A DNA stretch of 64,000 nt from Paraburkholderia aromaticivorans (GCF_002278075.1 NZ_CP022992.1:62001-126000); one strand, 5' to 3'; positions 44,856-53,701 are shown, counted from the first letter of the stretch. Translations and numbers: made by a program. The notes: generated by a model not told the origin, from the letters alone.

Positions 44856-44860
44856 AGCAT
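44856..44860. repeat. Right target-site duplication AGCAT
   Basis: Identical to 39167-39171. Removing the transposon and one copy rejoins the upstream region of the tnpA gene at 36134-39070 to the long repeat at 44887-44995. Confidence 0.9.
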
Positions 44861-44886
44861 TGAACATCCGTGACGCCATCTTATGG

Positions 44887-44999
44887 CCAGACAGGAAGCT
44901 CTTGATTTATTGGAATAATTTAATAGGGGCGGCTCGCAAACCGGCACCGGGCTTTGACCTGACTACCGTCGTAAATTGCACTGAAATCAAGGGGACCCC
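44887..44999 (-). repeat. Right copy of the 109-bp IS1071-type terminal repeat
   Basis: Read on the minus strand from 44999 it starts GGGGTCCCCTTGATTTCAGT. Inverted relative to 5093-5206, about 85 of 109 identical. It is the end on the start-codon side of the tnpA at 36134-39070 once the nested molybdate transposon is removed (241 bp from tip to tnpA start). Its outer tip touches the ATG of the next gene. Confidence 0.65.
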
Positions 45000-45209
45000 A
45001 TGGCAGAGCAGCATAAACCCGGCGAGATTGTGAAGACCTCGGGCATCTATAAGGTAGTCCGGGAAGGCGACGGCGGAAGTGGCTTTGAAGTGACGTGTGT
45101 CGAAGGCGAGCATTTCCCCCCAACCCGCAGCGGCAAGGGCGCGCATTACGAACTGATTCATGGTGCGACCCACTCCCACAAACACAGCGAGCTGGGCAGC
45201 AAAGACTAA
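45000..45209 (+). CDS. Small YjzC-like protein
   Basis: 69 residues: HKPGEIVKTSGIYKVVREGD, then EVTCVEGEHFPPTRSGKGAH and a His-rich C-terminus. The KPGE...SGIY...G..FPP pattern resembles the small YjzC-type family of unknown function. ATG 45000 directly follows the transposon tip, so the native upstream region and ribosome-binding site were lost or are now supplied by the repeat (AAGGGGACCCC lies before it). Confidence 0.6.
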   Translation: MAEQHKPGEIVKTSGIYKVVREGDGGSGFEVTCVEGEHFPPTRSGKGAHYELIHGATHSHKHSELGSKD

Positions 45210-45263
45210 CCTCGGGGTGGTGCCCGTAACGTTAATACGACCGACGCGCCGTGTCCGCGCTCG

Positions 45264-45962
45264 TCAGGCCGGCGTGGTCTCGGCGAGGCTTCGTCGACCC
45301 ACCGCCGAAGGACGGCGGCTTCTGGGGTGTCGACTGAGTAGCACGGGCGACGGGTGAAGCTCGACCACGATCGGCTGCGCCGCGGCAGGGCCCTTTCGCT
45401 TTACGACTTCTACGGATACGCCGTCAGTTGTCGGCCGGACCGATAGCCGCAACTCAGCCGGCGATGGGTCCATAGCCGCCGCCAACGGTCGGAAAACGAC
45501 AAACAGGGTTTCACTTGACTTCGCGACAACCTGCAGGCGCCTCAGCCATTCGGTTTTGACGTGGTTTTGCCAGAAAAGAAGCGCTCCGCATGTTCCCGCG
45601 CGGAGGATCTGCTCTGCAGACCAGAGGGAGTCGGCAGTCGTTTTGGGCCGTAACAGCAAGGTGTTTTCCAGCGGGACGCCCACATACGCGAGCCCCGGAG
45701 CATTCGGCTCTTGTGGTGGCTGGACCAAGGTGATCGGTCGCTTCGTGGCGGCGAGAGCCGGAGCCAGAAGGCGCAACTCCCCAATCCCTGTCTGCTGGAG
45801 CATCACCTCAGTGAGTGCGCCCAAGGGCCATCCACCGCCCGGCAGCTCCGTCGAGAGGCTGGCATAGCCGGTATCGACCGTCCGTCCACCGCCGCGCGCC
45901 AGCTGCGCACCGCGCCACAGTGACGGATGGATTTCCTCGACACGTGCCGGTAACGCGCCCAT
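45264..45962 (-). CDS. imuA: ImuA, SOS mutagenesis accessory protein
   Basis: 232 residues of the ImuA (SulA/RecA-like) family that works with ImuB and DnaE2 in translesion synthesis. Family N-terminus VEEIHPSLWRGAQLARGGGR, then LSTELPGGGWPLGALTEVML and QTGIGELRLLAPALA. Start 45962 has GGAGGG 4 bp upstream and a LexA box just behind. imuB and dnaE2 normally follow directly; here the next bases lead to the YjzC-like gene and the transposon end, so the operon is cut. It probably cannot work unless partners are elsewhere. Confidence 0.9.
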   Translation of the reverse strand: MGALPARVEEIHPSLWRGAQLARGGGRTVDTGYASLSTELPGGGWPLGALTEVMLQQTGIGELRLLAPALAATKRPITLVQPPQEPNAPGLAYVGVPLENTLLLRPKTTADSLWSAEQILRAGTCGALLFWQNHVKTEWLRRLQVVAKSSETLFVVFRPLAAAMDPSPAELRLSVRPTTDGVSVEVVKRKGPAAAQPIVVELHPSPVLLSRHPRSRRPSAVGRRSLAETTPA

Positions 45963-45976
45963 AAGCCCTCCAAACC

Positions 45977-45992
45977 CTGTATGTTTATACAG
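45977..45992 (-). promoter_or_regulatory. LexA (SOS) box of imuA
   Basis: CTGT-ATGTTTAT-ACAG, a full CTGT-N8-ACAG palindrome 15 bp before the imuA start, so imuA is still under SOS control. Confidence 0.85.
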
Positions 45993-46143
45993 TATAGAGC
46001 ATCATGCGGAATGCCGGGGCCTGCGACGCGAGGGCCGCACGCTCCCTGTTCGCGCTGGACTCTTTCGAGTAGCGAGAGCGTGCGGGTACAGCTACCGTGA
46101 CCGGCCGCGATCGATCTGTGATGATCACCGGAACCGATTGTCG

Positions 46144-46671
46144 TCAATCCGCCGGAGCGGCCGCGCCCGGCTTTCCATCGCCCAGCGTAAACGCCCACTG
46201 CCGTCGCAGAAAGTTGCCGAACGGGACTTGGCCACGCTTTTCGTCCCGCTCACAAAAGTAGTAGATCAGACTGTGGATTACTGAGAGGGACAGCGGCGTG
46301 TGAAGAAGAGAATCACCAAAACCGGCACCGCCGATCCGGGCCTGCCCACTCGAAGCATGGCAGGTGTAGGCACCGTAGATATCGACTGGGAAAATCGATA
46401 TGAACGTCAACGCGAAGATCATCGCAGCAGGAATCTCGCGATTATGACCTCGCGCGCGCGGAAGCCAGATGCTCACACACAGGAGGATCGCACCCGGCAC
46501 GACGTGGACGGCGTTCGCATCGCAGTACGAAAACGCCGATGAGATTACCACCGATAGTACGAACATCGCGCACGTGAACTTTGTCGTTACATCCAGCGTG
46601 CGCGGAAGGTATGCGACGGCGGCGGCAAGCGGTAGGCCTGCCCCGATCGCGTCGAGGGAAACTGTATTCAT
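46144..46671 (-). CDS. Membrane protein of unknown function
   Basis: 175 residues with four to five hydrophobic helices (FTCAMFVLSVVISSAF; VVPGAILLCVSIWLP; PAAMIFALTFISIFPVDIYG; SLLHTPLSLSVIHSLIYYFC). No motif recognised. Precedes imuA on the same strand but separated by about 180 bp and the LexA box. Confidence 0.6.
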   Translation of the reverse strand: MNTVSLDAIGAGLPLAAAVAYLPRTLDVTTKFTCAMFVLSVVISSAFSYCDANAVHVVPGAILLCVSIWLPRARGHNREIPAAMIFALTFISIFPVDIYGAYTCHASSGQARIGGAGFGDSLLHTPLSLSVIHSLIYYFCERDEKRGQVPFGNFLRRQWAFTLGDGKPGAAAPAD

Positions 46672-46741
46672 CCTCTTCCCAGTAAAGTTTGTCCATCAGC
46701 GTAACGGCAAGGGCAGGCTCACGCAACGCAGCGCCGTTCGC

Positions 46742-47956
46742 TCACGCGGCCTGCGATTGCTCGGCAAAGGAATGCACAAGTCGCGGTCTAACCGGACCCG
46801 CACCGGCTCCCGAAGCGGCCAGCCGCAGGCCGTCCTGAGGCTCACCGGCGACCTCCAGAAACTGGTGTCTCAACCGCATGGCCTTCGCCTGTGAGCATTG
46901 CATGAATCTTCGGATTTCCTTGACGGTTGGCCGCACTCGCCCGTCGGCGATCGCACTCGTTAGCTGGACCAGTTCTGAATTGACGACGCTGTGCATCCGA
47001 TGATCGGTGCGTCCGCTACTCCCGGTCTGAATCGCATGACTACCGGTGACCTCAATCCGATAACCATGCTCGTCCTCTACGGCCGTCCCGCCCTCTGCCG
47101 GACTGGCGCGCAGCGGCGTGCTACCGGCAAGGATGGCGGCGTTACTCGACGATACTGAGACGTCTGCTGCGCTACTGCTGATGCGCGAGGGGCCGGAAAG
47201 CGCGATCATCCAGCCCAGGCAGGCGACGCCTTCCAGCAACCAGCCCATCGAGAGAGCAAACACAAGATCGATCGTTCCCCGCGGTGCTCCAAGCACGTCG
47301 GCTACCCGCGACGTTACTGGATCATTTCTCGCTGCATCCGCTTTAGCGTTCAGTGCATCGCGCGCGGCAACTTCCCTGTCGGCGGTTTCTTCACGCCGGC
47401 GTGCTTCGTTCGCTTCGGTTTCAAGCGCGGCCAGTTGGGCCGCAAGCGATTCACGCTTGATGTCGAGCGCTTCACAGCGGACTGTGCAATGTGTCGAGCG
47501 TGCCACGAGCAGTGCATGGGTTACGCGGGCCTGTTCGCGAGCGATCGCGTCCGGCGCACGACCTGGAAGCGCGGGCACTGCGGGCACGTCACGTTCCACC
47601 AGAGCCGCCCGCGCCTCGCCAGCATGGCGCTGCGCGGCAAGGAAGAATGTCGCGTGCCCGTAGCCGGTGCTGACCATGCACACTAGCCATAGCAGGACGG
47701 CCGTACAACGCACATGCAACGGCGTCCCATGACTAAGCGCCGGAATCAGGTGTGCACCGAGCAACAGGACAAGCCCTACGGCAGCCCACGCGAGACGTTC
47801 TGATGCTGCTCCCCCTCGTTCAATTCCCGCGATGATGGATATCCAGGCAGAAATGCCTGTCGCTAGGACGGCGAGAAGAAATGCAGGTATGCGAACTGAG
47901 AAGGCAGGAAAACGACGGGAAGGTTGCCTGAAGCCAAGCGCGGCGGTGTTGCTCAT
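46742..47956 (-). CDS. Membrane protein with coiled coil and C-terminal helical domain
   Basis: 404 residues from ATG 47956 (the frame upstream is open but not protein-like). Four N-terminal to central transmembrane helices (about 20-110 and 245-270), a cytosolic coiled coil between them (REARRALVERD-like, LAAQLAALETEANEARRREE) and a C-terminal helix-turn-helix-like part (ADGRVRPTVKEIRRFMQCSQ, AKAMRLRHQFLEVAG). Such proteins occur on Burkholderiaceae plasmids; the function is unknown. Confidence 0.65.
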   Translation of the reverse strand: MSNTAALGFRQPSRRFPAFSVRIPAFLLAVLATGISAWISIIAGIERGGAASERLAWAAVGLVLLLGAHLIPALSHGTPLHVRCTAVLLWLVCMVSTGYGHATFFLAAQRHAGEARAALVERDVPAVPALPGRAPDAIAREQARVTHALLVARSTHCTVRCEALDIKRESLAAQLAALETEANEARRREETADREVAARDALNAKADAARNDPVTSRVADVLGAPRGTIDLVFALSMGWLLEGVACLGWMIALSGPSRISSSAADVSVSSSNAAILAGSTPLRASPAEGGTAVEDEHGYRIEVTGSHAIQTGSSGRTDHRMHSVVNSELVQLTSAIADGRVRPTVKEIRRFMQCSQAKAMRLRHQFLEVAGEPQDGLRLAASGAGAGPVRPRLVHSFAEQSQAA

Positions 47957-48118
47957 GATGCGGCCTCTTTGGTTTGCGGTCGAACTCCGCTGCCCATCGC
48001 CAAATGGGGTGAGCGGGCACAAGGCAGGGTTGGCGAACCGGAACCAAAGAAACCGGCAGACCCGAAGGTCTCCCCACCAGGGCCCGCCCATAGAACCGGC
48101 GTGCAGAGGCGCAGGCAC

Positions 48119-48139
48119 AAAAAAGCCGCTTAGCGCGGC
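48119..48139 (-). terminator. Rho-independent terminator, minus strand
   Basis: On the minus strand GCCGC-GCTAA-GCGGC is followed by six T. It is placed to stop transcription coming from the 49427-48339 gene before it reaches the membrane-protein gene. Confidence 0.65.
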
Positions 48140-48338
48140 GTGTGCGCTTTGATTTGTTCAGGTCGCCAAACCCGACGTCTGCTGTTTCAGGCGTGTCTAC
48201 AGTATAGCGGTGCCGGGCAGGGTTAACAACCGGCGAACGGCGTGTCGTGCGACTAAACGGACTGTCCCTTATCCCGTGCGCTCCGTCACAGCTCACCGGA
48301 CAGATCAGCCGCCCACTAGCCAACAACAGACAGGTGTA
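48140..48338. other. Short intergenic stretch
   Basis: No feature recognised apart from the terminator on its left edge. Confidence 0.5.
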
Positions 48339-49427
48339 TCAGAACCCGTACGGATGCTGGCTCCAGCGGCGAAGCACCTGGTAGTCGTGCTCCGGCAGCA
48401 CGATCAGCCCGTCCTCGGCCGCCTCAAGCACCCGCTCCATCTGGCCGCTCTTTATGAGGTTGCCGTGCAGGCCGTAGAAGTACCATGCGAACGGCATGCC
48501 GATGCGCTCATCGAATTGTGTGAGCTTGCCGTACAGGCTGTACACGTCGAGCTTACCGGTGTTTTTGAGTTCCGCGATCTTGCGCGTATGAGCCCACTGC
48601 GGAACGAAGCTCAGCTCCCGCATGCCACTCGGATCGGTGTAATCAGAAGTATTGAAGGTCCAGCGCAGGCAGGCCCGGTGGCCTGCACGACCGGCGCTCG
48701 ACGCGCTCCAGTCGTCGAAAAAGCGGCGACCCGACCACCGCACCTGATCGTAACCGGGCGTGAGCTCGCGCACCGTCACGATTCGCTGCTCGCCCGTCGA
48801 ACGGTTGGTTTCCACCAGACGGCGGTCGCCGTCGGCGCGCCGGCGCCGGTCGTACATGGCAGTGGCGAGCGAAATGAATTGCTGCATGTCGATCGCACCC
48901 TCAAGCCGATATCGGGGCGTGCCGAGCATGCGCGGTTCGCTGCGCTCGATGAAGGCCATCCCGGTCGCGCCCCTCCGAAGCTCGTCGATCCGGGGCAAGC
49001 CCCAACTGTCGTCGCGCGGAAACAGCTCGCGCTCGACAAACTCCTGCTCTTCCCACACTTCGAGTTGAACGAAGTTGTCCTGCTCCCCACCACGGTCATG
49101 CACGAAGTAATGTAGCAGCGGCCGGATCTCGGTCAGCCGATAGCCAGCATTCCTGTACGCTTCCCACACCGCGCGCACCGAACCGCCATGCGCTTCGAGC
49201 TGCGCGTCAATCCACGCATGATAGTCGGCCGCGATCTCGCGATCTTCCGCGTCGAGGATGCGCGCAGGGCGCTCGCTGTACACGTCGCGGGCCATGACGT
49301 AGCGCGCACTTCGATAGTCCGTGCGCGTGGCAAAAGCCGTCAGGAGGTCGGAGTGGTTTTTTGTGACTGACGTCGCGGCGACGATCGTCGCCAGCACGTC
49401 AGTCTGCAGGTCGTATTCTTTGCGCAT
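48339..49427 (-). CDS. Conserved plasmid-type protein of unknown function
   Basis: 362 residues, soluble, no signal peptide or membrane helix, rich in Arg, Glu and Trp. N-terminal helix KEYDLQTDVLATIVAATSVT; a central charged region with ERSEPRMLGTPRYRLEGAID; C-terminus with LRRWSQHPYGF. I do not recognise the family. Five bases separate its start from the RES toxin stop, so it is probably read through from the RES-Xre operon. Ends at the terminator 48119-48139. Confidence 0.65.
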   Translation of the reverse strand: MRKEYDLQTDVLATIVAATSVTKNHSDLLTAFATRTDYRSARYVMARDVYSERPARILDAEDREIAADYHAWIDAQLEAHGGSVRAVWEAYRNAGYRLTEIRPLLHYFVHDRGGEQDNFVQLEVWEEQEFVERELFPRDDSWGLPRIDELRRGATGMAFIERSEPRMLGTPRYRLEGAIDMQQFISLATAMYDRRRRADGDRRLVETNRSTGEQRIVTVRELTPGYDQVRWSGRRFFDDWSASSAGRAGHRACLRWTFNTSDYTDPSGMRELSFVPQWAHTRKIAELKNTGKLDVYSLYGKLTQFDERIGMPFAWYFYGLHGNLIKSGQMERVLEAAEDGLIVLPEHDYQVLRRWSQHPYGF

Positions 49428-49431
49428 GGTG

Positions 49432-49914
49432 CTACCTTGTTGCGGGGCCGAAGAGCCGCGGGTCGAGGGTGAAGGGTTCGCTGCTGAGGACCTTTACGCT
49501 CGCCATGTCGGGATGCATCGGGTTCAACAGCAGGTTGAAGTCGGTTGGACAGACGACCGACGGCACCCGCATGGCCAGCCGTTCGCCCGTCTCTATCCAC
49601 TGGCGGCCGAGGGCGCGCGTCGCTTCCGGATCGCGCGTCAGGTCCGCCCACCCGGTCGGCAACGCAGGCACGAACGCCGCATCGTAGACCGCGTCCGCCA
49701 CATCGAGCGTCACCAGAAAGTAGCCGCCGGCAGGCAGCAGGCCCGACATGTGTACCAGCGCCTCAAGCAGCGCGGTCGACGCGTGACAACACGTGTACAG
49801 CACCCGCATGCCTCGCGGGTTCCAGCGACCGCCAGCCAACGCCGCGCCGTTGCCGCTCAGATCATCGGCCCGATAATGGCCGCGCCGTTCCTTCGCCAGT
49901 CGGTACAGCCTCAT
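49432..49914 (-). CDS. RES-domain toxin
   Basis: 160 residues from ATG 49914, which overlaps the antitoxin stop (ATGA). RES toxins degrade or ADP-ribosylate NAD-linked targets and stop growth. Signature blocks: LYRLAKERRGHYRADDLSGN (Arg, Tyr), GGRWNPRGMRVLYT, CCHASTALLEALVHMSG (Ser, Glu), and the C-terminal SEPFTLDPRLF. The catalytic Arg, Tyr, Glu and Ser of the R-E-S family are all visible. The upstream frame is a shadow of the antitoxin. Confidence 0.92.
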   Translation of the reverse strand: MRLYRLAKERRGHYRADDLSGNGAALAGGRWNPRGMRVLYTCCHASTALLEALVHMSGLLPAGGYFLVTLDVADAVYDAAFVPALPTGWADLTRDPEATRALGRQWIETGERLAMRVPSVVCPTDFNLLLNPMHPDMASVKVLSSEPFTLDPRLFGPATR

Positions 49915-50402
49915 GCAGACACGCCGTGGATGATGCGAAGCAACAAGTCGCGCACGCGGTCGTAGCCCGGCTGCGAATCCAGTACCTCCAGCGGCCGCAG
50001 GCCGCCCAATTCCATATGCGGCCGTTGCATCCATTCTGCCGCCAGTGCGTCGTCTTCGAACACCTCCGCTGCCTGCTCGAATACATAGAGCACTCGCGCG
50101 ACGCGATCCGACTCGGGTCCGGACAGGCGTTCTTCCTTCGAGATCTTGCGGAGGATCGTCGAACTCGGCAGCCCAAGACCGCTCAACAGGGTTTGTACGG
50201 GAATATGCAACAGCTCCTTCGCGACCCGATCGATAATGATCGCCTCCATTCCCTCACGAATCTGGCGGCGCTGCTCAAGCGGGTCCATCTTCCGGAATGA
50301 TTCGAAGTCGTGCGGTTGTGCGCCGAGGCCGTTGGAGCCTGCGAACGCCTTCGCCCGTTTGCCGGCGGCCGGGTCGCGGCCGGCGGGTTGATTCAGTGCC
50401 AT
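49911..50402 (-). CDS. Xre/ParS-type antitoxin (DUF2384)
   Basis: 163 residues. N-terminal Xre-like HTH portion preceded by a long linker, then the DUF2384 block (SKEERLSGPESDRVARVLYV, FEQAAEVFEDDALAAEWMQR, HMELGGLRPLEVLDSQPGYD). It neutralises the RES toxin and represses the operon. Start at 50402 lies 7 bp behind the first of three operator-like half-sites (50409-50460). Forms a two-gene unit with the toxin. Confidence 0.92.
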   Translation of the reverse strand: MALNQPAGRDPAAGKRAKAFAGSNGLGAQPHDFESFRKMDPLEQRRQIREGMEAIIIDRVAKELLHIPVQTLLSGLGLPSSTILRKISKEERLSGPESDRVARVLYVFEQAAEVFEDDALAAEWMQRPHMELGGLRPLEVLDSQPGYDRVRDLLLRIIHGVSA

Positions 50403-50408
50403 GCGAGT

Positions 50409-50460
50409 CTCCCAAATGAGAACATCATAGCTCCCAGATTAGTACTGTCTCAAATGGGAG
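50409..50460. promoter_or_regulatory. Probable operator of the RES-Xre operon
   Basis: CTCCCAAATGAGA at 50409-50421, the partial copy CTCCCAGATTAG at 50431-50442, and TCTCAAATGGGAG at 50448-50460, an inverted version of the first. Fits autorepression by the Xre antitoxin. Confidence 0.6.
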
Positions 50461-50567
50461 TCAAGGTATTTCCATATGGCAGCAGTATCGCTCGGGACAC
50501 GGACGTCGAAACTGTACTTGGGAATCGGTCTTGCTGACCGAGGGTGTAACGTCGAGGGAGAACCGCC

Positions 50568-51315
50568 ATGTGCTACGGAGAGCCAGACAAGCTGCTCGAA
50601 CTTGTTCTCGGGAATCGCGAGCTGCCGAGAAACGACCTCGGGCACACGCCGCTGGACGACTTTCGCGACTTCTGCGCCCGCACGCGCTGCAAAGAGGATC
50701 ACGGCCTTTTCTTTCGTGAAGGTCGCGTACGTAACTGCCGCTCTTGGCCGCGCCAGCTTCCGACGCGCCGTTGAATGGAATGATCCGCCGCCGCCAGATG
50801 CCGCCCACATGGCGCCGGATGAGCTGCTGCAGCTGTTCATCGTTGATGGCGCGCTTCCGAAGAACGATCTGGGGCATACGCCGCTCGACGACTTCGAACA
50901 CTTCTGCGCGTATAGCGGCTGCAATGAGGGTGCCCTAGGTCAAGGGGCATTCGCATTCGTCAGACTTGCATATGTGACGGCAAGCTTGGGACGTCGAGGG
51001 TATAGATGGGCGCCAATCGACGACGAGCTGGCAAAGGCCCGGGCGAACGTCGGCATGCTCCTGCGCGATCACCCGCCGGGAACCACCGCTGACATTGCCG
51101 AGTACTGCGTGCTGTACTGGGATGGCGACGAGCTTGCCGGCGCGCACCTTTCCGCTGACCAGCCCGGGACCGTCGACGAACCGTTCGACACGGATGAGGT
51201 GCTTCCGGAGATCGCTGAAGCGGTCGACGACTGGCTCAAGTCGCCAGTCTTCACTTTCCGCCCGTCACTTCTGGAGTGGCTGAAAGATGCGCCGCCGCGC
51301 GATTCCGCCGTCTGA
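50568..51315 (+). pseudogene. Gene with an internal tandem repeat, broken by one frameshift
   Basis: Start ATG 50568 (GAGGGAGA upstream) gives ELVLGNRELPRNDLGHTPLD, then DDFRDFCARTRCKEDHG, after which this frame goes astray. From about 50704 the next frame continues AFSFVKVAYVTAALGRASF, then a second copy of the whole unit: VDGALPKNDLGHTPLDDFEH, FCAYSGCNEG, FAFVRLAYVTASLGRRGY. The match between copies places the shift at 50697-50706 (one extra base). The C-terminal part (VLYWDGDELAGAHLSADQPG) runs to 51315. Family not recognised. Could be a sequencing error, a real mutation or programmed frameshifting. Confidence 0.7.
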
Positions 51316-51383
51316 AAAAAACTGTCTGACCACACGGCGCCTGTCACTGTGGGCTCCGTCTGCCCTGATCGCCCTTGCGACGC

Positions 51384-52292
51384 TCACGGCGAGATCGCCG
51401 CAGAACCGAGGATACCCATCAGGGTCCTCGCGTTGCGCTGTCCCTGGTCTTCGAAATTGTTGTTGAACACGACGTGAGTGCGCCCCACCGCCTTCGCGAT
51501 CTGCAGGATTGAAACGGCTAGCTCCCCTAGCTCCTGCTCGGTGTAGTCATAGTTAAACCTCGAGGACGCTGAAGCTGCACCCTGGATGTTCCACGTTTCA
51601 TGATTTCTGCCGTGCAGCCGGATAAGAGCGAGTCGCGGGTTCGTTACCTGCCAGATTGCCGGGATCGAGTTGGCCGTCGTGTTCGGTTCGTCGACAATCA
51701 CATTGACCAGCCGGCGCTCGCGCTCCATCGCGAGCGTCGCCTCGCGTGCATTTTCAGAGAACTAGGACTTGTGTCGAAATTCGGCTGCGAGCGTGTAGCC
51801 GTCCATCACGTCCGCACAGTGCTCGACGTGCGCCCTGCCGTCGGCGTTGTTCACCACCCACGGCGCAAACTGGAAGTGCACAGCGCCCAACCTCCCCGCT
51901 ATGCGCAACGGCTCGATTGCTTCGACATACCGACGCCAGAGTTCGCGCAGGATCTCTCCAGGAGTGTCCTTGTAATACAGGTTCTTTTTTTCGCTTGCTG
52001 GTAACGCGGCCTGTATATCCTTGGGCAGCTTGGCCCGGTCTGTATGATGCCCGGTGAAAAGGCGGAATGCCTTGATGTTGAACGTGAAGTGCGGCGGCGT
52101 TCGCTCGACCCACAGCGCCGAATTCGAGGCACTGGGCATCGCGTAGTAGCTAGAATCGACTTCGACCAGCGGAAACTGGGTCGCATAGAAGCGCAGTCGC
52201 GCTTCGGCGCTCGTGCAGCCGGGAGGATAGAACCGCTTGCTTGCGATCAACGTTGGGTCCGTCCAGGATGCCGTACCTACGCTAATGGTCAT
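51384..52292 (-). pseudogene. DUF72 family gene with an in-frame amber codon
   Basis: Two pieces in one frame: 52292-51762 starts ISVGTASWTDPTLIASKRFY and ends EFRHKS and TAG; without any shift, 51761-51384 continues FSENAREATLAMERERRLVN to LMGILGSAAISP. Family members normally have Trp here (HKSW), so TGG to TAG explains the break. DUF72 is a TIM-barrel family (YecE-like) of unknown function that usually runs about 300 residues; the joined length of 302 fits. Unless the host suppresses amber codons the gene is dead. Confidence 0.82.
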
Positions 52293-52445
52293 GGATAGGC
52301 CTGTTCGTTTCGCATGCGAAAAGCGTCCCGCACAACGCTTGATAAGGGGCGCGCAGCACGCGGTCGAAGTATTCCGTAGTGGGAAGTGGCATTGCGCTCT
52401 GCTTGCGGAAGATGCGATCCAAATTCTAGCGCTTGACTTGGGCGG

Positions 52446-53693
52446 CTACCTCGATCGAATCGCTTTCCCTCGTGCGACCATGTTGAAACGGGCTGAAAGC
52501 GCAACGCCGACTAAAGCCGCCAAAGCGAGCGTACCCCATATCACCGCCGCGCTCCGATCGCCGATTGCAAGCCAACTACCGACATAGTTGCCCAACCCAC
52601 CGCCCAGTCCCCATGACAAGCCCACTGCGCCAAAAAAAGTCGCTTGCTTGCCTTCATGGGCAAGCTCTGCGGTTAGCGATTCTATCGCTGGCAATATCAG
52701 CGTTTCCGCAAAGGTGTAGGCGACGACAATACCTAGCAGCCAGGCGAATCCCTCTCCGAGTCCGGCCACTGAATAAAGCACTGCGAGAAAAATGTACGAC
52801 CACAGCAAAACTTGGTGCCGCGAGACTCGCCGGAAGACAAGCAACGACGCGCCCACGAACACTAGACCCGCAATGCCGTTGGCCGTAAAGACGGCGCTCG
52901 CCCCAGCCTCTGAGCCAGTCAATCTCGCGCCGAGAATTGGAAAAAGGACAAAGAGCTGGGAGAAGAGGAACCACCACGCGAACGTGGCCAGCAGAAAAAG
53001 CAGGAAGACGCGGTCTTTGACGACCGCGCCCCACCCCGAGAGGAACGCAGACCTACTGAGATAGGTTCGGTCGAGGTGACCGAATCCTATGCACCATACC
53101 GCCATACAGGCGAACAGCGCACCGCTAACGTAAAACGGCGCAATCGCGTTGAAGCCGAGGAGATACGCGCCGAACATCGGACCAGCGACCACTCCAAGAT
53201 TCAGAAGCAAGTTGTTGAGTACAAATACCTGGGGGACCTGGCCTGCCGGCTGGCGGCCAAAGATGCCATAGACCGCCGATTCGTACAGCGATGTGCCAAG
53301 CCCTATTGCAAGCGTGGTAGCCGAGATCATGGCGAAGCTGCTCACGATGCCAAACCCGCAAAAGCCGACGGCGCGCAACGCCAGCCCAAGTACCATCAGC
53401 CCTCGGAAGCCAAAGCGGTCTGATAGGGGCCCGGTTATGATCGGCAATGCGCGCGCACCGATGAGATGAATCGACAACACTGTGCCTACCTCGGCAGCGG
53501 AGAAGTGCAGTCCACGCGCCATATAAACGGCCATGAGCGGGAAGGCCATGAACGTAGACACGTTGAGAATAAACTGCGCCAACAGAAGTCGACGGACATC
53601 GCGGGGCAGCACCGCGAAGTCATCGTAAAGACTCTGGGCGAGTGCTATGACTCCAGCCTTTCGCTTCTCATCGGCTTCGCGCCTGCTGATCAT
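52446..53693 (-). CDS. MFS exporter of the biosynthetic cluster
   Basis: 415 residues, 12 transmembrane helices; start 53693 has AGGAG 5 bp upstream, 8 bp after the preceding gene. MFS motif A is GPLSDRFGFRGLMV after helix 2; helix 11 is rich in Gly (FFGAVGLSWGLGGGLGNYVG). Belongs to the drug-efflux-like branch. As the last gene of the operon 57576-52446 it most likely exports the product of the biosynthetic enzymes and protects the producer. Confidence 0.85.
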   Translation of the reverse strand: MISRREADEKRKAGVIALAQSLYDDFAVLPRDVRRLLLAQFILNVSTFMAFPLMAVYMARGLHFSAAEVGTVLSIHLIGARALPIITGPLSDRFGFRGLMVLGLALRAVGFCGFGIVSSFAMISATTLAIGLGTSLYESAVYGIFGRQPAGQVPQVFVLNNLLLNLGVVAGPMFGAYLLGFNAIAPFYVSGALFACMAVWCIGFGHLDRTYLSRSAFLSGWGAVVKDRVFLLFLLATFAWWFLFSQLFVLFPILGARLTGSEAGASAVFTANGIAGLVFVGASLLVFRRVSRHQVLLWSYIFLAVLYSVAGLGEGFAWLLGIVVAYTFAETLILPAIESLTAELAHEGKQATFFGAVGLSWGLGGGLGNYVGSWLAIGDRSAAVIWGTLALAALVGVALSARFNMVARGKAIRSR

Positions 53694-53701
53694 GGGCTCT
53701 C

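Noticed and set aside
48158..48200. Possible second SOS box near CTACAGTATA
   Set aside because: The CTGT and ACAG parts are 13 bp apart, not 8; not a LexA site.
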